Origin: Rhexocercosporidium sp. MPI-PUGE-AT-0058
Taxonomy: Eukaryota > Ascomycota > Leotiomycetes > Helotiales
Direction: 5' to 3'
Assembly (NCBI GenBank): GCA_020746875.1
Contig: JAGTJL010000020.1
Coordinates: 930,001 to 994,000, forward strand
DNA length: 64,000 nt
Part shown: positions 50,376 to 63,268 of the stretch, piece by piece
How positions within the stretch are numbered: position 1 is the first letter of the stretch
How the letters are laid out: every line of letters begins with the position of its first letter
Notes under the pieces: model-generated
The model's input: the letters and a program-made list of their open reading frames with translations, nothing else
What the model was told of the DNA's origin: nothing
Database searches by the model: none
Made by a program: the position numbers and the translations under genes

Positions 50376-51416
50376 GGCTAGCTAGGCAAAGGAGCGTGGC
50401 TGTCTCGGTTTAAGAAATCCGAGATGTGAGCTGTGCAATTGACGTCCAGGGGCCGGAATTGAAGATCAAAGAATCCCCCTTCTTTTTTGGTTTGCCTGGG
50501 TACGGGAAGGAGTTGGGGAGAAGAGGAAAGTTACTTTTTTTCTCGTCGCCGCACGGCTTTGGAGAAAGCGGGGTTCGGGGTTCGTTTCTCTCGGTGTTTG
50601 CTGTCAGCAAAGTGGATGTGTCGTCTCTAGCCACCAATGAGACAGAGAAAGCAAGCCGGTGCTGGGGTAATGCCAGTCTCTATCCCGTGCTGCTACTTTG
50701 TACAGTAATAGTAAATGCTTCTCAGACTGATAAGGAAGGTTACATGAGGGAGGAAAAGAATTTGTCTCGTCAATTGCTGGGAATGTTGCAAGGAATATCT
50801 CAAGCACTTACTATTCCGCCTGTTACCGCATCAAGGTTTCGTATCGCCAATCATCCATCGACTCACTGTACCTCTTTCCCAGCCAAAATGTTTCTTTCAC
50901 ACGACGATCACGGTCCCATGCAACGAAGATAGTCAAGGAAACTTTTGTATTTCTCATCAGCATGGGTATCATAACACACACCAGCGACCAATCCCATGAT
51001 ATTCCCATTCTCCACGCCAAATCCATCGTCAACCCCCTTCCTGAACCTATCCCCGACTTCATCCCACATGTAGAAAACAACAAAGAGTAGAGAGAGAAAA
51101 ATGAGCAAAACATCCCACACCCTACCACCCCTAAAGAAAGGCTCAAAAGCAAATTGGTATTCCTCTTTCCTTGACGCACGCATTTTTCTATGTTTGTATC
51201 TCAAATGTGTAGCCGCATGCTTTTCTCCCGCCCGAAAATCGCATCGTCAGGCACGCAAGAACCGAATTACGGAAACGAAACCGACAACGAAAACGCAGAA
51301 ATCAAAACATTCGCCGTAAAATCACGAGTTGGTATTTGGGGGTATTGCGCGCCAGGGTATATATCCAGCCAGTGTACTGCACAATGACTCTAGGAAATGA
51401 AGGGGGAAAAGATCAT
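50376..51416. other. Intergenic region upstream of the zinc-cluster gene
   Basis: About 1 kb. It holds the promoter of the leftward transcription factor and the 3' flank of the KH-protein gene. The open frame at 50426-50932 has no family or splice support. Confidence 0.5.
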
Positions 51417-54400
51417 TTAAGAACGCGGTGGTCCAATTGGGCCTGGGTATCCTGAGGTAGAATGAGAAGTCGAGGGTCGACCACTGTCGGTCGAAGCTCG
51501 CATAGTGTGTCGGGGTGTTGCATCACCTGGATGCTGAAGTTGGGAGGGCTTGTGTTCGTTGCTGCCGTTACTGCCACTACCAAAGTGGTGACGAGTTGGC
51601 CAGACCGTGCCTTCATCGTCTGCCAAGTTGACCCCGCTGTCGTTCCATGGGTTGCGGTCAGCATTGAAGCTTCGGGTGGACTCGATGGAGATCAAAGAAG
51701 ATTTAGAAACGTTGTTGGATCCGTTTTTGAAGAAGCTGCCTGGGGATTGGGAACTGTTCTTGCGACGATCCAAGAATGAAGAGATTGAGGACATGCTACC
51801 TGGCTTGCGGAGCTTGTCAAAGATGGTGCTGCGCTCACGGGCAACATCATCCCCGAAGGATGACTTGGTTGGTGAATCTGTAGAGACAGGAGCAGGAGCA
51901 TGCTGGAGAAGCTTCGAATCGAAGTACTGGAGGGACTCTTCGAAAGAATCAGATTTTGGTCGAGGGATGGCACCCTTGACCGTGACAGTCTCGATACCAG
52001 CAGAGGCAAGGCAGGAATTGAGAAAGTCGATGGCGTCCCGAACTCCTCCGGCATTGTTTCGTGTAAAGGTCCAGTGTAGGGTTACGGTAGGTTTGCCATC
52101 CTCTGTAAGCTCAGCCTCATCCTGTGTGACCTGAACCTCAACGACGTATTGTGCCTTGAGCTTGGAAACGAGCTCGCTCTTGAATTTCTTGGATTCGAGG
52201 AATTCGGTCAGTTCAGCTGTTCGAGCAAGAATCAAGTCGTGGTTGTCTGGGACCATTCCGAGGAACTCGTCGACGCAGTGGGGAACCTGCCATTCTGGTC
52301 CAGAGACTGTGACATCGTCACTTGCCTGCTCGGTGCTGGGGAAGATGATCTTGCAGTTCCACTTCTTCTCTAGCTCCTCTAGCTGGCTGAGACGAGCAAT
52401 CAACTGTCTGTGGTAGAGTCGGTCGACGTTGACAACTTGAGTCGTAAATTCCGAGTCCACTCGATCAACCATGTCCAGGATCTCCGACTTGACAAGCTCT
52501 AGATTCTGAGCGTTGCGAGCTGGTGTACGACAAATGACGTTGTCCACCTTGATATCGTCCTCTTCTCGGCCTACACCACCACGATCCATAGCATTGGAGA
52601 ATTTAACGAACACAGAGTGCTTCTTCATGATTCGCTGGATGTGTTGACCTCCAATTCCAATGATACGCTTGTGGTACTGGTCCGGAACATGGAAAGAGAT
52701 CGAAGCGGGCATTTCTTGCTCCACTAGCATCAATCCGTTTCGCATAGCATCATAGTTGTTGCCGCAGACATCGATGTTGAAGTTGTACTCGTTGAAGCCG
52801 TCGAAAATGATCTGAACGCTGCTCTGACCCATAATCTTGTTGATCTTTCCGTTCTTCTTGCCACTAACAAACTCCTTATGCTCATTAGCCAATTCAATCT
52901 TAACTCGAATCTGATATGCACTTCGAGTAACAAATTTGATGTCCGAAATGACCATCAAAGCTGCCTTGACAGAATCATCGGAGCCTGTAATAGAAAATGT
53001 AAGTTTGTCAAAGGCTACATCGGCATCAGAGTTTGCGCAAATATCAGATAGCATAGTCCGAATATCAGCTGGGTTGGGTAGACGCATGGCTTCGACTTGC
53101 TGAATCCACCAAGAGGCACTGTAGAATTGACCGGTCTGGATTTGTTAGCATTCAAGTATTACTTGAATCTGTAGATCACTTACCAGAGCCATAACATCTC
53201 TGACAGTCCGCTCAACATGAAGACCCTCTACACCCTGGATTCTGATCATGTTTCGCTGGGATGCCAGAGCTGGAAATTGTATGAAAGTGCCGTTGGTCTC
53301 CATGATCTTTCGAATCTTATCCAGTCTGGTCAATAAGATGCTGTCTAGCTTTGGAGCTGCAACCACGGCATCCTTCATGAAAATTCTCGTGCGGCTGACA
53401 AGTTCGTGAATTTTGGCTTTCGCCATAGCAATGTTGTGTGCCGTCTCGCCAGTAATGAAAATCTCCTCCGGGTTTCGTCGTTCGGCTCCAGCTGGGCAGT
53501 ATCTGTACACCTGTGAGAATGGTGGTGGGAAGTAGATAGCCGTGTTTGTGGTCGATTCGATGAGTTTGATGTTCTTTCGTGATCGGCCACAGACAACTGT
53601 GTGAAGGGATAGCTCCAGCATTGTTCCATCTACGACACGTCCAAGCTGGCATGGTGTCAGTCACAGCATTGCAGATTTAATGAGCCCACTTACAAGTCTA
53701 TCGATGAAGATCAATATTCTTGTCTTTGCATGCTCAGCACTCTCCATGTCTCCGTAGACAGCAATTCTCCATCTCTGATCTCGTCCAGCTTCTCCGCTGG
53801 CATTTTGTCCATCTGCAAGAACAAATTTAGGTCCGAGAAGGAAGATGTCAACTCCACAGAAAGCTGCAACGGTATCGAGGTGTTCAATGACGTGGACTTG
53901 AAGGGCGGCTTTCGTGTGATCCAGAACGAGATCTCCGTCAATGTCAATGATAGCACAGCGCTGTAAAATGTCAGCTCAACAACACAAATACACAGATTCA
54001 TTCGCTCCAGTCTTACCAGTGCCAATGGTGTGTCATTCAGGATGGTCTCTCTGCTCTTGTGTACCAGCTCCGGGCTTCCCGAAAGACACACATTCGTGAC
54101 CTGCCCCTTTACTCTCTTGGGCTCCGACGACTTGACATGAGCTTCGATTGGCAGTGGTCCGCTGGTGAGGTCTTTGCAGAGTTGTCTCAAGGTCGTGACG
54201 TTCTGTGCGTGAACTGGGAGTTCGTGAATAGGCACGTCATCAGGCGCGTCAGAGGGGTGTGTCCATCGTTCGACTGCACCCTTCGTCGCGTACAGGATAT
54301 CCTCAATATTCGGGCCAGCAAGATCTGAGGCGAAGGGCACGTTGAAGGAGTAATGTATGGGCGTATCGGCCTGGGTGGGCGAGAGGATGGGGGAGGCACC

Positions 54401-54601
54401 ATTCATTTTGTGCTGCTGCTGCTGCTGGGGCTGACCAGGCGTCATGGTCATATTGGGTCGTCCCATGCCGAAGTTCGGGCCCATCCGATCGGACCAATGC
54501 CGCATATTTGCTAACTTGTTCATGTTGGATCGAGGGTCGTCGAGGTTGCCAGCGACGATGTTTTGTGGTGGTGTCTTGTGAGCCAGGCCGAAGAACGACA
54601 T
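51417..54601 (-). CDS. Multi-KH-domain RNA-binding protein (Bicaudal-C/Khd4-like)
   Basis: Protein of 1010 aa in four exons: 54601-54017, 53960-53694, 53645-53184 and 53135-51417. The N-terminus is Met/Gln-rich (QQQQQHKMNGAS). Several KH-like folds follow, including VVCGRSRKNIKLIEST, FVSGKKNGKINKIMGQ and the clearest one, RIIGIGGQHIQRIMKK, with a canonical GxxG loop. The last 200 residues are Ser/Asn-rich and disordered. Such proteins bind mRNA in the cytoplasm and control stability, transport or translation. Khd4 of smut fungi affects polar growth. Orthology to Khd4 or animal Bicaudal-C is inferred from layout, not from alignment. All three intron junctions keep frame and restore conserved text (for example DRLLGRVVDGTMLELSLH). 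Confidence 0.87.
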
Positions 54602-57600
54602 TTGACGTTCGAAGGTCGATGGTCCTCAGGTGTTCAGGCTCGAGCGAGGTCGAGCAGGTAGGAGGTAAGGTAGGTAAGCTGCTGTGTGGCTGCGCTGCAC
54701 TGGCGGGAATCCTTTAGGTTAGAGCGCGGAAGAAGCGAGGGGGCGGAGAGCGTGCAGTCTGGCCGGGGCGGGTACGGGTACGGGCTCTGGGGGACTCACC
54801 TCGAATTCACATTCACACACTCTCTCTCACTCGCTCTTACTACTACCTTGCTCACACTACTCACCACTGCTCAAGTTGTCCTGTCTCACTGCTACTGCCA
54901 CGACTTGGGGATCTTGATTACCGCAGGGGGAACCAACGCAGATATTAGGCGTGGAGAGGGTCTGTAGCTATAGTACAGCAGGTATGGAATCGTTGGGAAG
55001 AGACTCGAAAGTCGACAGCGATACTCCAGGCACTACTCCAGTCCACCCCACTCCACAAAAGAGAGCACAGCAGCGTGAGCAAGCAGGTCGACTGGGGATG
55101 GCGCAGGACACCTTTCTCAGCGTGGTGTGGTGGTGCGGTGAGGTGAAAGCTGCAGCTGAACAAAGCTTCACCCTGGACCTGCACTGGACTGGCTGGACGA
55201 CGGGACTTGATTTGACTCGACTTGGACCACCCGCGGCAGCAGCCAGACAAGACAGACAGACAAGACAGACGAATGGAAAGGCTACAAGGAGATCAGTGCC
55301 TTGGCGGCATGCGTATAGAGCTGGAAGTTCGAAACAAGAAACCAAGAAGGTTTGGGGGTGATGTGAAGGTTTTGACAGATGTGTAACTTGTGTTGCAGCA
55401 GCATGCATGGAAGTCGAGAATATCTAAAGACTGAAGCACCTCGAAATTGAGGGCTCTGGACAGGGCAGGGTAGGGTAGGGTAGGGCAGGGCAGTCAGCTT
55501 CAAGGATTCATGGAAGGGAAGTCTGGTCTGGTTTGCCTTGGTACGTGGTGTGGTGTGGGCTGTTGGCATGTTGCGCAGCAAAGAAACTAGGAATAATAGT
55601 GGCCCAGGGGGAAGATACCAGCAGGCCACTTACATGCTGCAGCTGGACCTCCACAAGTACTTGCAGGCCAGTTAAACCGACCGATCCGAGAATCATTTCC
55701 AGGTAGCTCTTCTGGGACTCGTCAGTATAGCAGTCTCCTTCATTTTTGGTGTTAGTCCGGTAAACCAGGATGACGAAGTCTTGATGAAGTTGCTTTTACG
55801 GTCGTACTAAGTCAAGGGCCAGTAGGAATACTTGATTGGCGGTATTCTCACCAGAAATAGAGGCACCGCGAGCAGCACCAGCAGACTACCGTCATGAGTT
55901 TAAGAGAAGCAAGAAATCCAGAGCTACTGTCTAAAGCTGCACGGCGCCTTCAACCAGCCTTGGTACAAAACAAGGCCGACGAAGCAGATAACATATGCAA
56001 GCCATAGCCAATAACACATGCATACACATACTGCAGTCAGCCCGTACTGCAACTCATGAATCTTTCCATCTTGAACCTATCGGCACATAAGTGCCGTCAC
56101 AAAGATCCCATCCATTCTATTCTGCCAGAGACAACAAGTTCAGCAAGCACTTGAGCTTCAACCCGTCTAGTTGGTCTCGTTTTCGTAAGTGACTGTTCTA
56201 GACCTCCTCTCGCATTCGTAAGTAAACCACAAATATGCGTAACTCTTCCTATCCGCGGCACTTTCAAAGGATTTATGCCATTCTTATCTAGCGTACCATT
56301 CACAAACCTTCCCCATCTCTCAGCTCCAATCCACTCGACTCCACTCCCGCCCAACTCCGTGCCGTCTGGTTGAGTCTGGGTTTCTTAGTACGGTACTGTA
56401 GATTCCCTGGCGTATTTCCCATCACTACTGACAAGACAACACGATCATGAAATGCTCTGTCTGTCAATAAATCTGGCAACATGTCACAGTTCACGGGCCC
56501 CTCGGAACGAATCATGAAACAGAAAACAAGAAACACTTCAACGAGGCATGGTGTCAGGAACCTACAGTACTGTAAGCTCCGGATCCCAACCCACCAGATC
56601 CAATTCGTCAAAAACCTGCTCCCGCATCCCTTGTCTCTTCCTTCATGTTAGAAAAAGGACCAAGCCTCCCCAAACTTCCATCCTCTTCGTCCGCCACGTC
56701 CTCAAGCTGATCTGTGCATCGCAATCCTCGGGCCCGGGGGATGGAAAAACAAGACAATCAATAAGATCTGGTCCGGTCGCCAGGGCCAGTTCTCAAAAAG
56801 ACATGTCTAAAATTGGAAAGGGATCTGCGGTCTAGCGGTTCCGTCCACAGGAGAACGGGACAAGGCAAGGTTCCCAAGCGCCGTTTTGATATTCAAGTGA
56901 TGACTTCATTATTGATGGAGAAAGTGGTGACAGAGGACTCTTCTAAATCATCGCGCCTTGTTTCAATCTGTGGGGTTTTGCTTTCTTTTTTGAAACGAGT
57001 TTGGCCAGATAGGAGATACCGAACTTTCCGAGAATGCTTCGGTCCCAAGGTTGGGACGGAGTGGAATGGATCCAGGTGACATCCACGTGATTTGATGCTT
57101 TGCGAATTTATTGTTTTCCATGGCAGTCTTTTGAGGGGCTTCGTTTCCAATTGTTGATTTTAATTATGATATTCTAAAGGCTTAATTGCTTGTCTGGGCG
57201 TGAGATCTTTTTGATTCTCGTTAAGACGATGAGAACATCTGCCACTACTGTCACGACATTTTTCCAAGACCAAGTTCTCCTCTTTTACATTTTCACATAC
57301 GGTCTTGTGTAATAATCCAAATATTCAGATTTCTCTTCGCTGATTTTTATTATTTGTAAGGATCAAATAGCGTAAGGTGTTGTGTTCTTAAGATTGTCGA
57401 TAGTAAGGTTGCTCGAGACCACGGCTATGAATACTTCTCGGCTTATGGGAGAGACAGCAGTGTATGAAGACGATACCGTTCGGTTGTACCAAACAGGTGA
57501 ACAGACCCATAATACAAGTTGTGTTGTGAAATTTGACTCTAGAACCTGGATGTTGATGCATTGTTGGCGATTTCGCCCTCCCTCTCTTGATGATCAGGAA

Positions 57601-58565
57601 GATGACCTGAATTAGGATGGAAGTATACCATCTTCTTCAGACTTCTTTCTACCTCCAAGAAGCTATCATCTCTTCTCACATCATTCTTGGCATTCTTTTT
57701 ATTATCTTGAGGGTACGATTGAGAATGAGTATATAACTTGTTTGCTATCAAAGCCTTACTCAAGCAGTTCAAAGGAAAAGCACAGCCTAGCAGCCTGCCC
57801 ATGGCGATCGATTTCATTTATTTCTACTCGGTGTTTCGCCAAGACACGAGAAAGGAAGAAAGAAATATTACGATTCGGACCCCACCAACTTTCCAACCTC
57901 CAAACATATCTTTCGACGCGGTCCCCCATCCACTCACTCATTTCCGTCAATCAGTCAGGCAGTCATACAATTCACTAACCTCCTTACAACTGTCTAAGAT
58001 CTGCATCTCTGCATCTCAACCCAAGAACAGCCCTTCTAAAAAAAATCTTGGCGCGCAATCTCATTGGCTACCCTTCTCCATCACTCGCTACTCCCTACGA
58101 AAAGGGGTTTAGGCGAGTCCATCTAAGGCAGGTGAGAAATAAGAGCAGAGCGGAGACGCAGCTGGTGAGATGGTACAAACAGGAAGTAGACGCAATATAC
58201 TTTATTGTTTGCATGCTTGACTGCATGGACACATGCAGAATACAGCCTAAATGCAGACAGGCAGGCCACAGGGATGCAGATATGATACATGCCGAGTGAG
58301 CGGTCTGCATCTGCATCTGCACCGGTACTAGACGTACTGTACTTAATTGAGTACAAGTACCACTCGAGATCCCGCTTTCCATTATCTCTATCATTTTCTT
58401 GTGGTTGTATCTGTTGGGCGTGTTGGAAAGGTGAGATACTACGAACGGCACGGTCTAGTCTTCCAATGCTTGCTCGGGTTCTCGATAGATCTAGGGCCTT
58501 GTAAGAGATTGACTCTCACCGCGCAAAAGTAACGACTCACCAGAATTGGTCCGGTTTAAATTTAG
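54602..58565. other. 4-kb region without a recognisable gene
   Basis: Lies between the divergent starts of the KH protein and the MFS transporter. The first 0.7 kb is GC-rich and likely carries the KH-protein promoter. The rest includes GGGTA repeats (about 55465-55490) and AT-rich DNA at 57100-57380. Open frames (for example 54968-55408 and 57738-58112) lack motifs and look random. Confidence 0.45.
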
Positions 58566-58586
58566 ATGAAAGTCAATACAGACAAA

Positions 58587-60406
58587 ATGACTTTCCTTTC
58601 GACATGCAAAAAGCACAAAGGTGCAATCTACGTCTCAGCAGCCGCAAACATCGGATCAATCCTCTTCGGCTTCGACACCGGCGTAGCAGGCGGCGTAGTC
58701 GCACTCTCCAGGTAAACAAGCCCCCGTCTACCCCCTCCAAAGCCCTTCCTCCACCCCAATCTCCAAACCCCAAAACTAATCGACCTCCAGTTTCAAAACC
58801 GACTTCCACCTCTCCTCAAACCCCAAAAACCTTGCCTCAACAATAGGCAACATAATCGCGCTCCTAAACCTCGGGGCCTTCATCGGGGCCCTCTTCCCAG
58901 CCCTTCTCTCCCACTACCTCGGCCGCCGACACCTCCTCCTCCTCGCCGGACTCTTCTTCCTCCTAGGCGGCATTCTCCAAACAGCCGCCCAGCCCCCGTC
59001 CCTCTCTATGATCTACTCCGGGCGCGTCATCGCTGGTTTCGGTGTCGGGATTGTGAGCACCACGGCCCCTATCTACGTAGCGGAGTGCTCGCCTAAGAAA
59101 TGGCGGGGTGTCATGATGGGCGCTTTTGAGATGTTCCTCGTCTCTGGGGGGATGTTGGCGTATTGGTCTGTGTATGGGTGTGCGATTCACCTGAAGCCTA
59201 CGTCGAAACAGTGGCGGACGCCGCTGTCGTTGCAGATTGTGCTCGCCGTGTGTGTTATGCTTGGCTCGCTTGTGACGGTTGAGTCGCCACGGTGGCTGGC
59301 AAAGCAGGGACGGTGGGATGAAGCTACGAGATCTCTGTGCGCTTTGAGAGGGGCGAGAGAGGGGGACGTGGAGATAGTAGAGGAGCTGGCGGAGATGAAG
59401 GCGCAGATTGATGAGGAGGTTCAGATGACGAGTGGGAGGAGGGTAAGGGAGATGTTGCAGGTGAGGAACTTGCAGAGGTTGGCGTGGGGGGTTTCGGTTG
59501 CTTTCTTTACGATGTGGTGTGGCCATAATGCTATTCTGGTGGGTCTTCTCCCTCTTCTCCCACTATCTACCATCAAGCAGTCTGCTAAAAATCAACTCAG
59601 TACTACGGACCAGCAGTTTTCAAGCAAATCGGCTTCACATCCCAGAATTCATCGCTGCTAGCAACTGGCGTCTTTACCTGTATCAAATTCGGCTCGACGA
59701 TCCTCTTCCTCGTCAGCGGTGTGCAGATATTCAAACGCAAGACTATGCTCATGGTCGGAGCATTCTTCATGGGTGGTTTCCTACTCGCTCTAGGTGCTGT
59801 GCTAAAAGAATATCCACCTGCTGCTGGCGATGTGTCGGGTTCGCCTGCCGCAAAGGGGATGGTAAGTTACTTATCAGATGCTGCTCTAATCCACATTTCC
59901 CACTCCATGCGTGAGATGTGATCGTGACTAATCTTCTTTGGAATAGATGGCGCTCATATACCTCTTCGTCCTAGCATATTCCCTCTCCTGGGGCCCGCTG
60001 GTCTGGGTATACATGGGTGAAATCTTCCCCACCCGCCTTCGAGACTACGCCATGGCAATTTGTACTATGATGATATGGCTCATGAACTACGTCGTTTCGA
60101 AGATTGCTCCTATTGCAATCCTAAATATTGGATGGAAGACTTGGATGGTATGTCCCATCTCTACTTACCCTTTGACGAGATAGTGAGTTTTTGACTTATT
60201 TTGTGATTCTTGTGTAGATATTTGGGACTGCTAATATTGTCGCTACGATATTCTCGTGGTTCTTACCCGAAACGCAAAACTTGAGTTTGGAGGAGATGGA
60301 CGTTTTGTTTGGTGTTGTGGAGGAAGCTCATCGAAAGAGAGATGTGGAAGTGAATATGAGCGAGAAAATGGGGACAGTCACTACTATGGAGACGAGGCGT
60401 GACTAG
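58587..60406 (+). CDS. MFS sugar transporter
   Basis: Protein of 507 aa in five exons: 58587-58711, 58791-59538, 59601-59861, 59947-60147 and 60218-60406. An in-frame ATG at 58566 would add seven residues. Twelve membrane segments are expected. Sugar-porter signatures are visible: GFDTGVAGGVVALSSF in helix 1, GRRHLLLLAG, IAGFGVGIVSTTAPIYVAEC with KWRG after it, VESPRWLAKQGRWDEA, YYGPAVFKQIGF, WVYMGEIFPTRLRDYA and the closing PETQNLSLEEMD. Family members take up hexoses, quinate or other polyols through the plasma membrane. The substrate is not clear from the sequence. Splicing intron 2 (62 bp) yields the conserved NAILYYGPAVF. Confidence 0.93.
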
Positions 60407-60610
60407 ATATCACACTGTGAGAAATTATAGATAAAAATACCACCGACATTATGAAAGTTTTGATGGTATTCATTTCTCTGCCCCCTGCTGATCCAATGCA
60501 TGCAATCAACATCCAAAATCTTGGTTACCCATCAACTTCTTCCTAATCAATATTACCCAAGTTGCCATCCCGAAACTCGGTGAAATTGGCAAGATAAGCT
60601 CTTAGCCCCA

Positions 60611-63268
60611 CTATCGGTAAACCTCCCTCCTGACATCGTCCGCATAAACCATCACCGATGATTCTCTTGCCCTAGGCCGCTCAATGAAAGCAACCTCAGC
60701 TGGCTGATGCCCAATTGGTTCTTCGTAGTATCTTCCCCCTTCTGGTATGGTGACTGGCTCTCGGCGGAGAGCTGGATCCACTGGTCGAACACTGTATTCC
60801 CGTTGTGACTGAGGAATGGCAACAAGAGGAGGATCCATTGGCCGAACACTGTATTCTCGCTGGGATTGTGGGACTAGCTCTCTACGCGCTTCAGGACGAA
60901 CGCTTGCAGCATATTCTCTTGGCGGCCCCTCTGGACGGACACTCTGCATCCTTGTATACTCCCTGGGAATTTCATATCTGACAGGCTCTGGATACGCACT
61001 TCCCCTTGGGATGTATTCCCTGCGGCCGTCTTCAGGGGTCAGTTGACGACTCCTGATCTGAATGTACCCTTCACCGGGGGGCCCCATTGGAGTGGGACGG
61101 ACAGAATATTCTCGTTGGCGGTACGATCGGTATTCTGGCGGGGGTGGGATGGCGTACTCGGGTTGTGTGACGACTCGGCGAGGAATAACTGGTGGTGGGG
61201 AAGCTCGTCTATAGACGATGCCATCTTCCTCAAATTCTGCTGGGACACGACTAGATACTGCTCTCATTGGAGCTCTTCCGTAGACGATTTCGGGTTCGTG
61301 ATATCGTGTAGGTGGAGGCGGTAGAGGTTCATAGTACTTGCGGCCAAACTCATCCATGACAATTCGCATACTTTGCCTTGGCGGAGCCATAGATATTGGG
61401 GATCTTCTTTCGCGGATGATGGGAGACCTCGATCGTTCACGATCTGCATCAGGACGTACACTTGCTCTCACGACTGGCTCTCTCACATAGCGTGGCTCGT
61501 CGTAGGCTCTTCGCTCGACGACTGCATGAGACGCTGCTCGGACTTGACGCACTTCGCCTGGAGCATAGGGGAGTGCGAAAATGGGGGATTGGGGTCTTCT
61601 TTCATACTGCCCATCCACACGTCGATACCCAACTTCTTCTTCTCGCTCCACGCGTCTATATGCAGGCTCTACACGACGGTACTCGGGCTCATAGCGAACC
61701 TCTTCCCGTTCCACGATTCGAGGGGCACGTACTTCTCTGTACTGCTGCTCAGGCACCCGCTCACGGACTTCCTCCACAGGCTCCGGTCCCGGCTCGTCGT
61801 AATTGAGCTCTGCCGCATACTGACCCGACTGTCGTTGTCTCTTCTGTGGTCGAGGTAGAGGTGCTACTGCTGTGTATGGCGAAGGCGAACGAGGTTCGGG
61901 CTTGATGTACGGTGAGTCAGGAGTACCAGCTGTCTCTTTGCCCTTCCTCTTCCTCTTCTTTTTCTCCTTTTCCTTCTTCTTGTCCGAAGCCTTTGTGCCT
62001 TTAGGTGAGCTGTCTGTACTTGAAACTCCAGTTGGTTGGTTACGAAGCGTGGAGACCTGAGCAGGCTGTATCTCATCAACAGCAGCATGTTCTCGAAGTA
62101 TAGGAGGATTTCTGGCTGTAGCTAATGGGGAGACTCGAGCTGGTTGGGGAGCAATAGGAGACAAGTTGTGAGCACGAACCAATGGCGATGTGGGAATGTT
62201 GTCAAATGCTTGCTTTAGCAGATCTCGAGTAGTTGTCTGTTTATATGCCGAGTTAGTCAGGGGCTCAAGATTGGGAAATATGCTCCAGATAGAAGGCTGG
62301 GAGATAGTTCGGGGCATGCTAACGTTGACAGTCCCTTGAGCGCGGGTTGATATGGCATCCCCTGAAGAGCTGCTAGACTCTGAATTGACCGGTTCCGTGC
62401 GCTGCTCGCGCGGCTTTGAAGTACTGTTCTGGAGTTGTGAGTGCTGCAACTGTGTACGAGCTTGCATAGCTAGATTGTTATCATTGTGTAGCGAAGTACC
62501 AGTCATGACCACTTCTGAGTCCTCAACCTGGTTTTGTGCAGAATATCTCTCTGGACGATGGTCAAGTAATGACACGCTTTGCGACTGCAACTCAGCTTTG
62601 TCTTTCTGGGCCCTTACGGGACTGGAAAGCTCTGGCGTATCATGTTGACTTGAATAGAAAGTATTCTCATCAAAGGAGTCACTGGCAGCAGCAGAAGGCT
62701 CAACTTCAGGGGCGGTAGAGGGGTGAACAATTGCAAGTGCTTTTGACAGCACCTCAGAAATATCAAAATTGGGCAGAGACTCGGACGTTTGAAGCAAAGC
62801 TTTCGCCGCAATACGCTGTTGTTCAATCTGGTCCCTCAGGCCTCTCTCCAGCCTCTGCCGTTGTAGTTGTATCTCAGCCTTGATCAAATCATCGGATTTC
62901 TCTAAGAGAATCGGGTTGATCTCCGACTTGGAAGACTTGGGGACATGCGCGCCACTTGTGAGTCGCGAATTGATGGGGGATCTGTTGAAGAAGGACGTCG
63001 AGTCTTCAGTGCGCGAGCCAGGAGTCGTGCGCGTGGCAGGTGTGCTCAAGTTCGGTCGCGGTGTTGCTGAGTTGGGTGAGGATATACCTCGGGAAATCTG
63101 CTTGCCAGCAAGGTGAGGAGGGATTTTTATGCGAGGATGCGTGCCCGCCAGCACGGCATCGCGAAACTGTACAATTCTTTCATACTCCAAAATCTCACGG
63201 AGCGCCTCTGCGGTCAAGGACGCTCCATTTGCCAGCGGAGGCGCAACAGCTCCCTGTGCCATCATCAT
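60611..63268 (-). CDS. Large low-complexity probable nuclear protein
   Basis: A single uninterrupted frame of 885 aa from the Met cluster MMMAQGAVAPP; upstream in-frame Met at 63343 would give 910 aa, but the extra residues look like leader sequence. The first 40 residues contain a helical, possibly conserved segment (LTAEALREILEYERIVQFRD). A second helix lies at about 150-180 (IKAEIQLQRQRLERGLRDQI). The middle is Ser/Thr/Pro-rich and has a strong basic cluster (KKKEKEKKKRKRKGK), a likely nuclear signal. The C-terminal third is rich in Arg, Tyr, Glu and Pro with repeated REYSVRP units. I do not recognise the family. A nuclear scaffold or RNA-processing role is speculation from composition. 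Confidence 0.8.
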   Translation of the reverse strand: MMMAQGAVAPPLANGASLTAEALREILEYERIVQFRDAVLAGTHPRIKIPPHLAGKQISRGISSPNSATPRPNLSTPATRTTPGSRTEDSTSFFNRSPINSRLTSGAHVPKSSKSEINPILLEKSDDLIKAEIQLQRQRLERGLRDQIEQQRIAAKALLQTSESLPNFDISEVLSKALAIVHPSTAPEVEPSAAASDSFDENTFYSSQHDTPELSSPVRAQKDKAELQSQSVSLLDHRPERYSAQNQVEDSEVVMTGTSLHNDNNLAMQARTQLQHSQLQNSTSKPREQRTEPVNSESSSSSGDAISTRAQGTVNVSMPRTISQPSIWSIFPNLEPLTNSAYKQTTTRDLLKQAFDNIPTSPLVRAHNLSPIAPQPARVSPLATARNPPILREHAAVDEIQPAQVSTLRNQPTGVSSTDSSPKGTKASDKKKEKEKKKRKRKGKETAGTPDSPYIKPEPRSPSPYTAVAPLPRPQKRQRQSGQYAAELNYDEPGPEPVEEVRERVPEQQYREVRAPRIVEREEVRYEPEYRRVEPAYRRVEREEEVGYRRVDGQYERRPQSPIFALPYAPGEVRQVRAASHAVVERRAYDEPRYVREPVVRASVRPDADRERSRSPIIRERRSPISMAPPRQSMRIVMDEFGRKYYEPLPPPPTRYHEPEIVYGRAPMRAVSSRVPAEFEEDGIVYRRASPPPVIPRRVVTQPEYAIPPPPEYRSYRQREYSVRPTPMGPPGEGYIQIRSRQLTPEDGRREYIPRGSAYPEPVRYEIPREYTRMQSVRPEGPPREYAASVRPEARRELVPQSQREYSVRPMDPPLVAIPQSQREYSVRPVDPALRREPVTIPEGGRYYEEPIGHQPAEVAFIERPRARESSVMVYADDVRREVYR

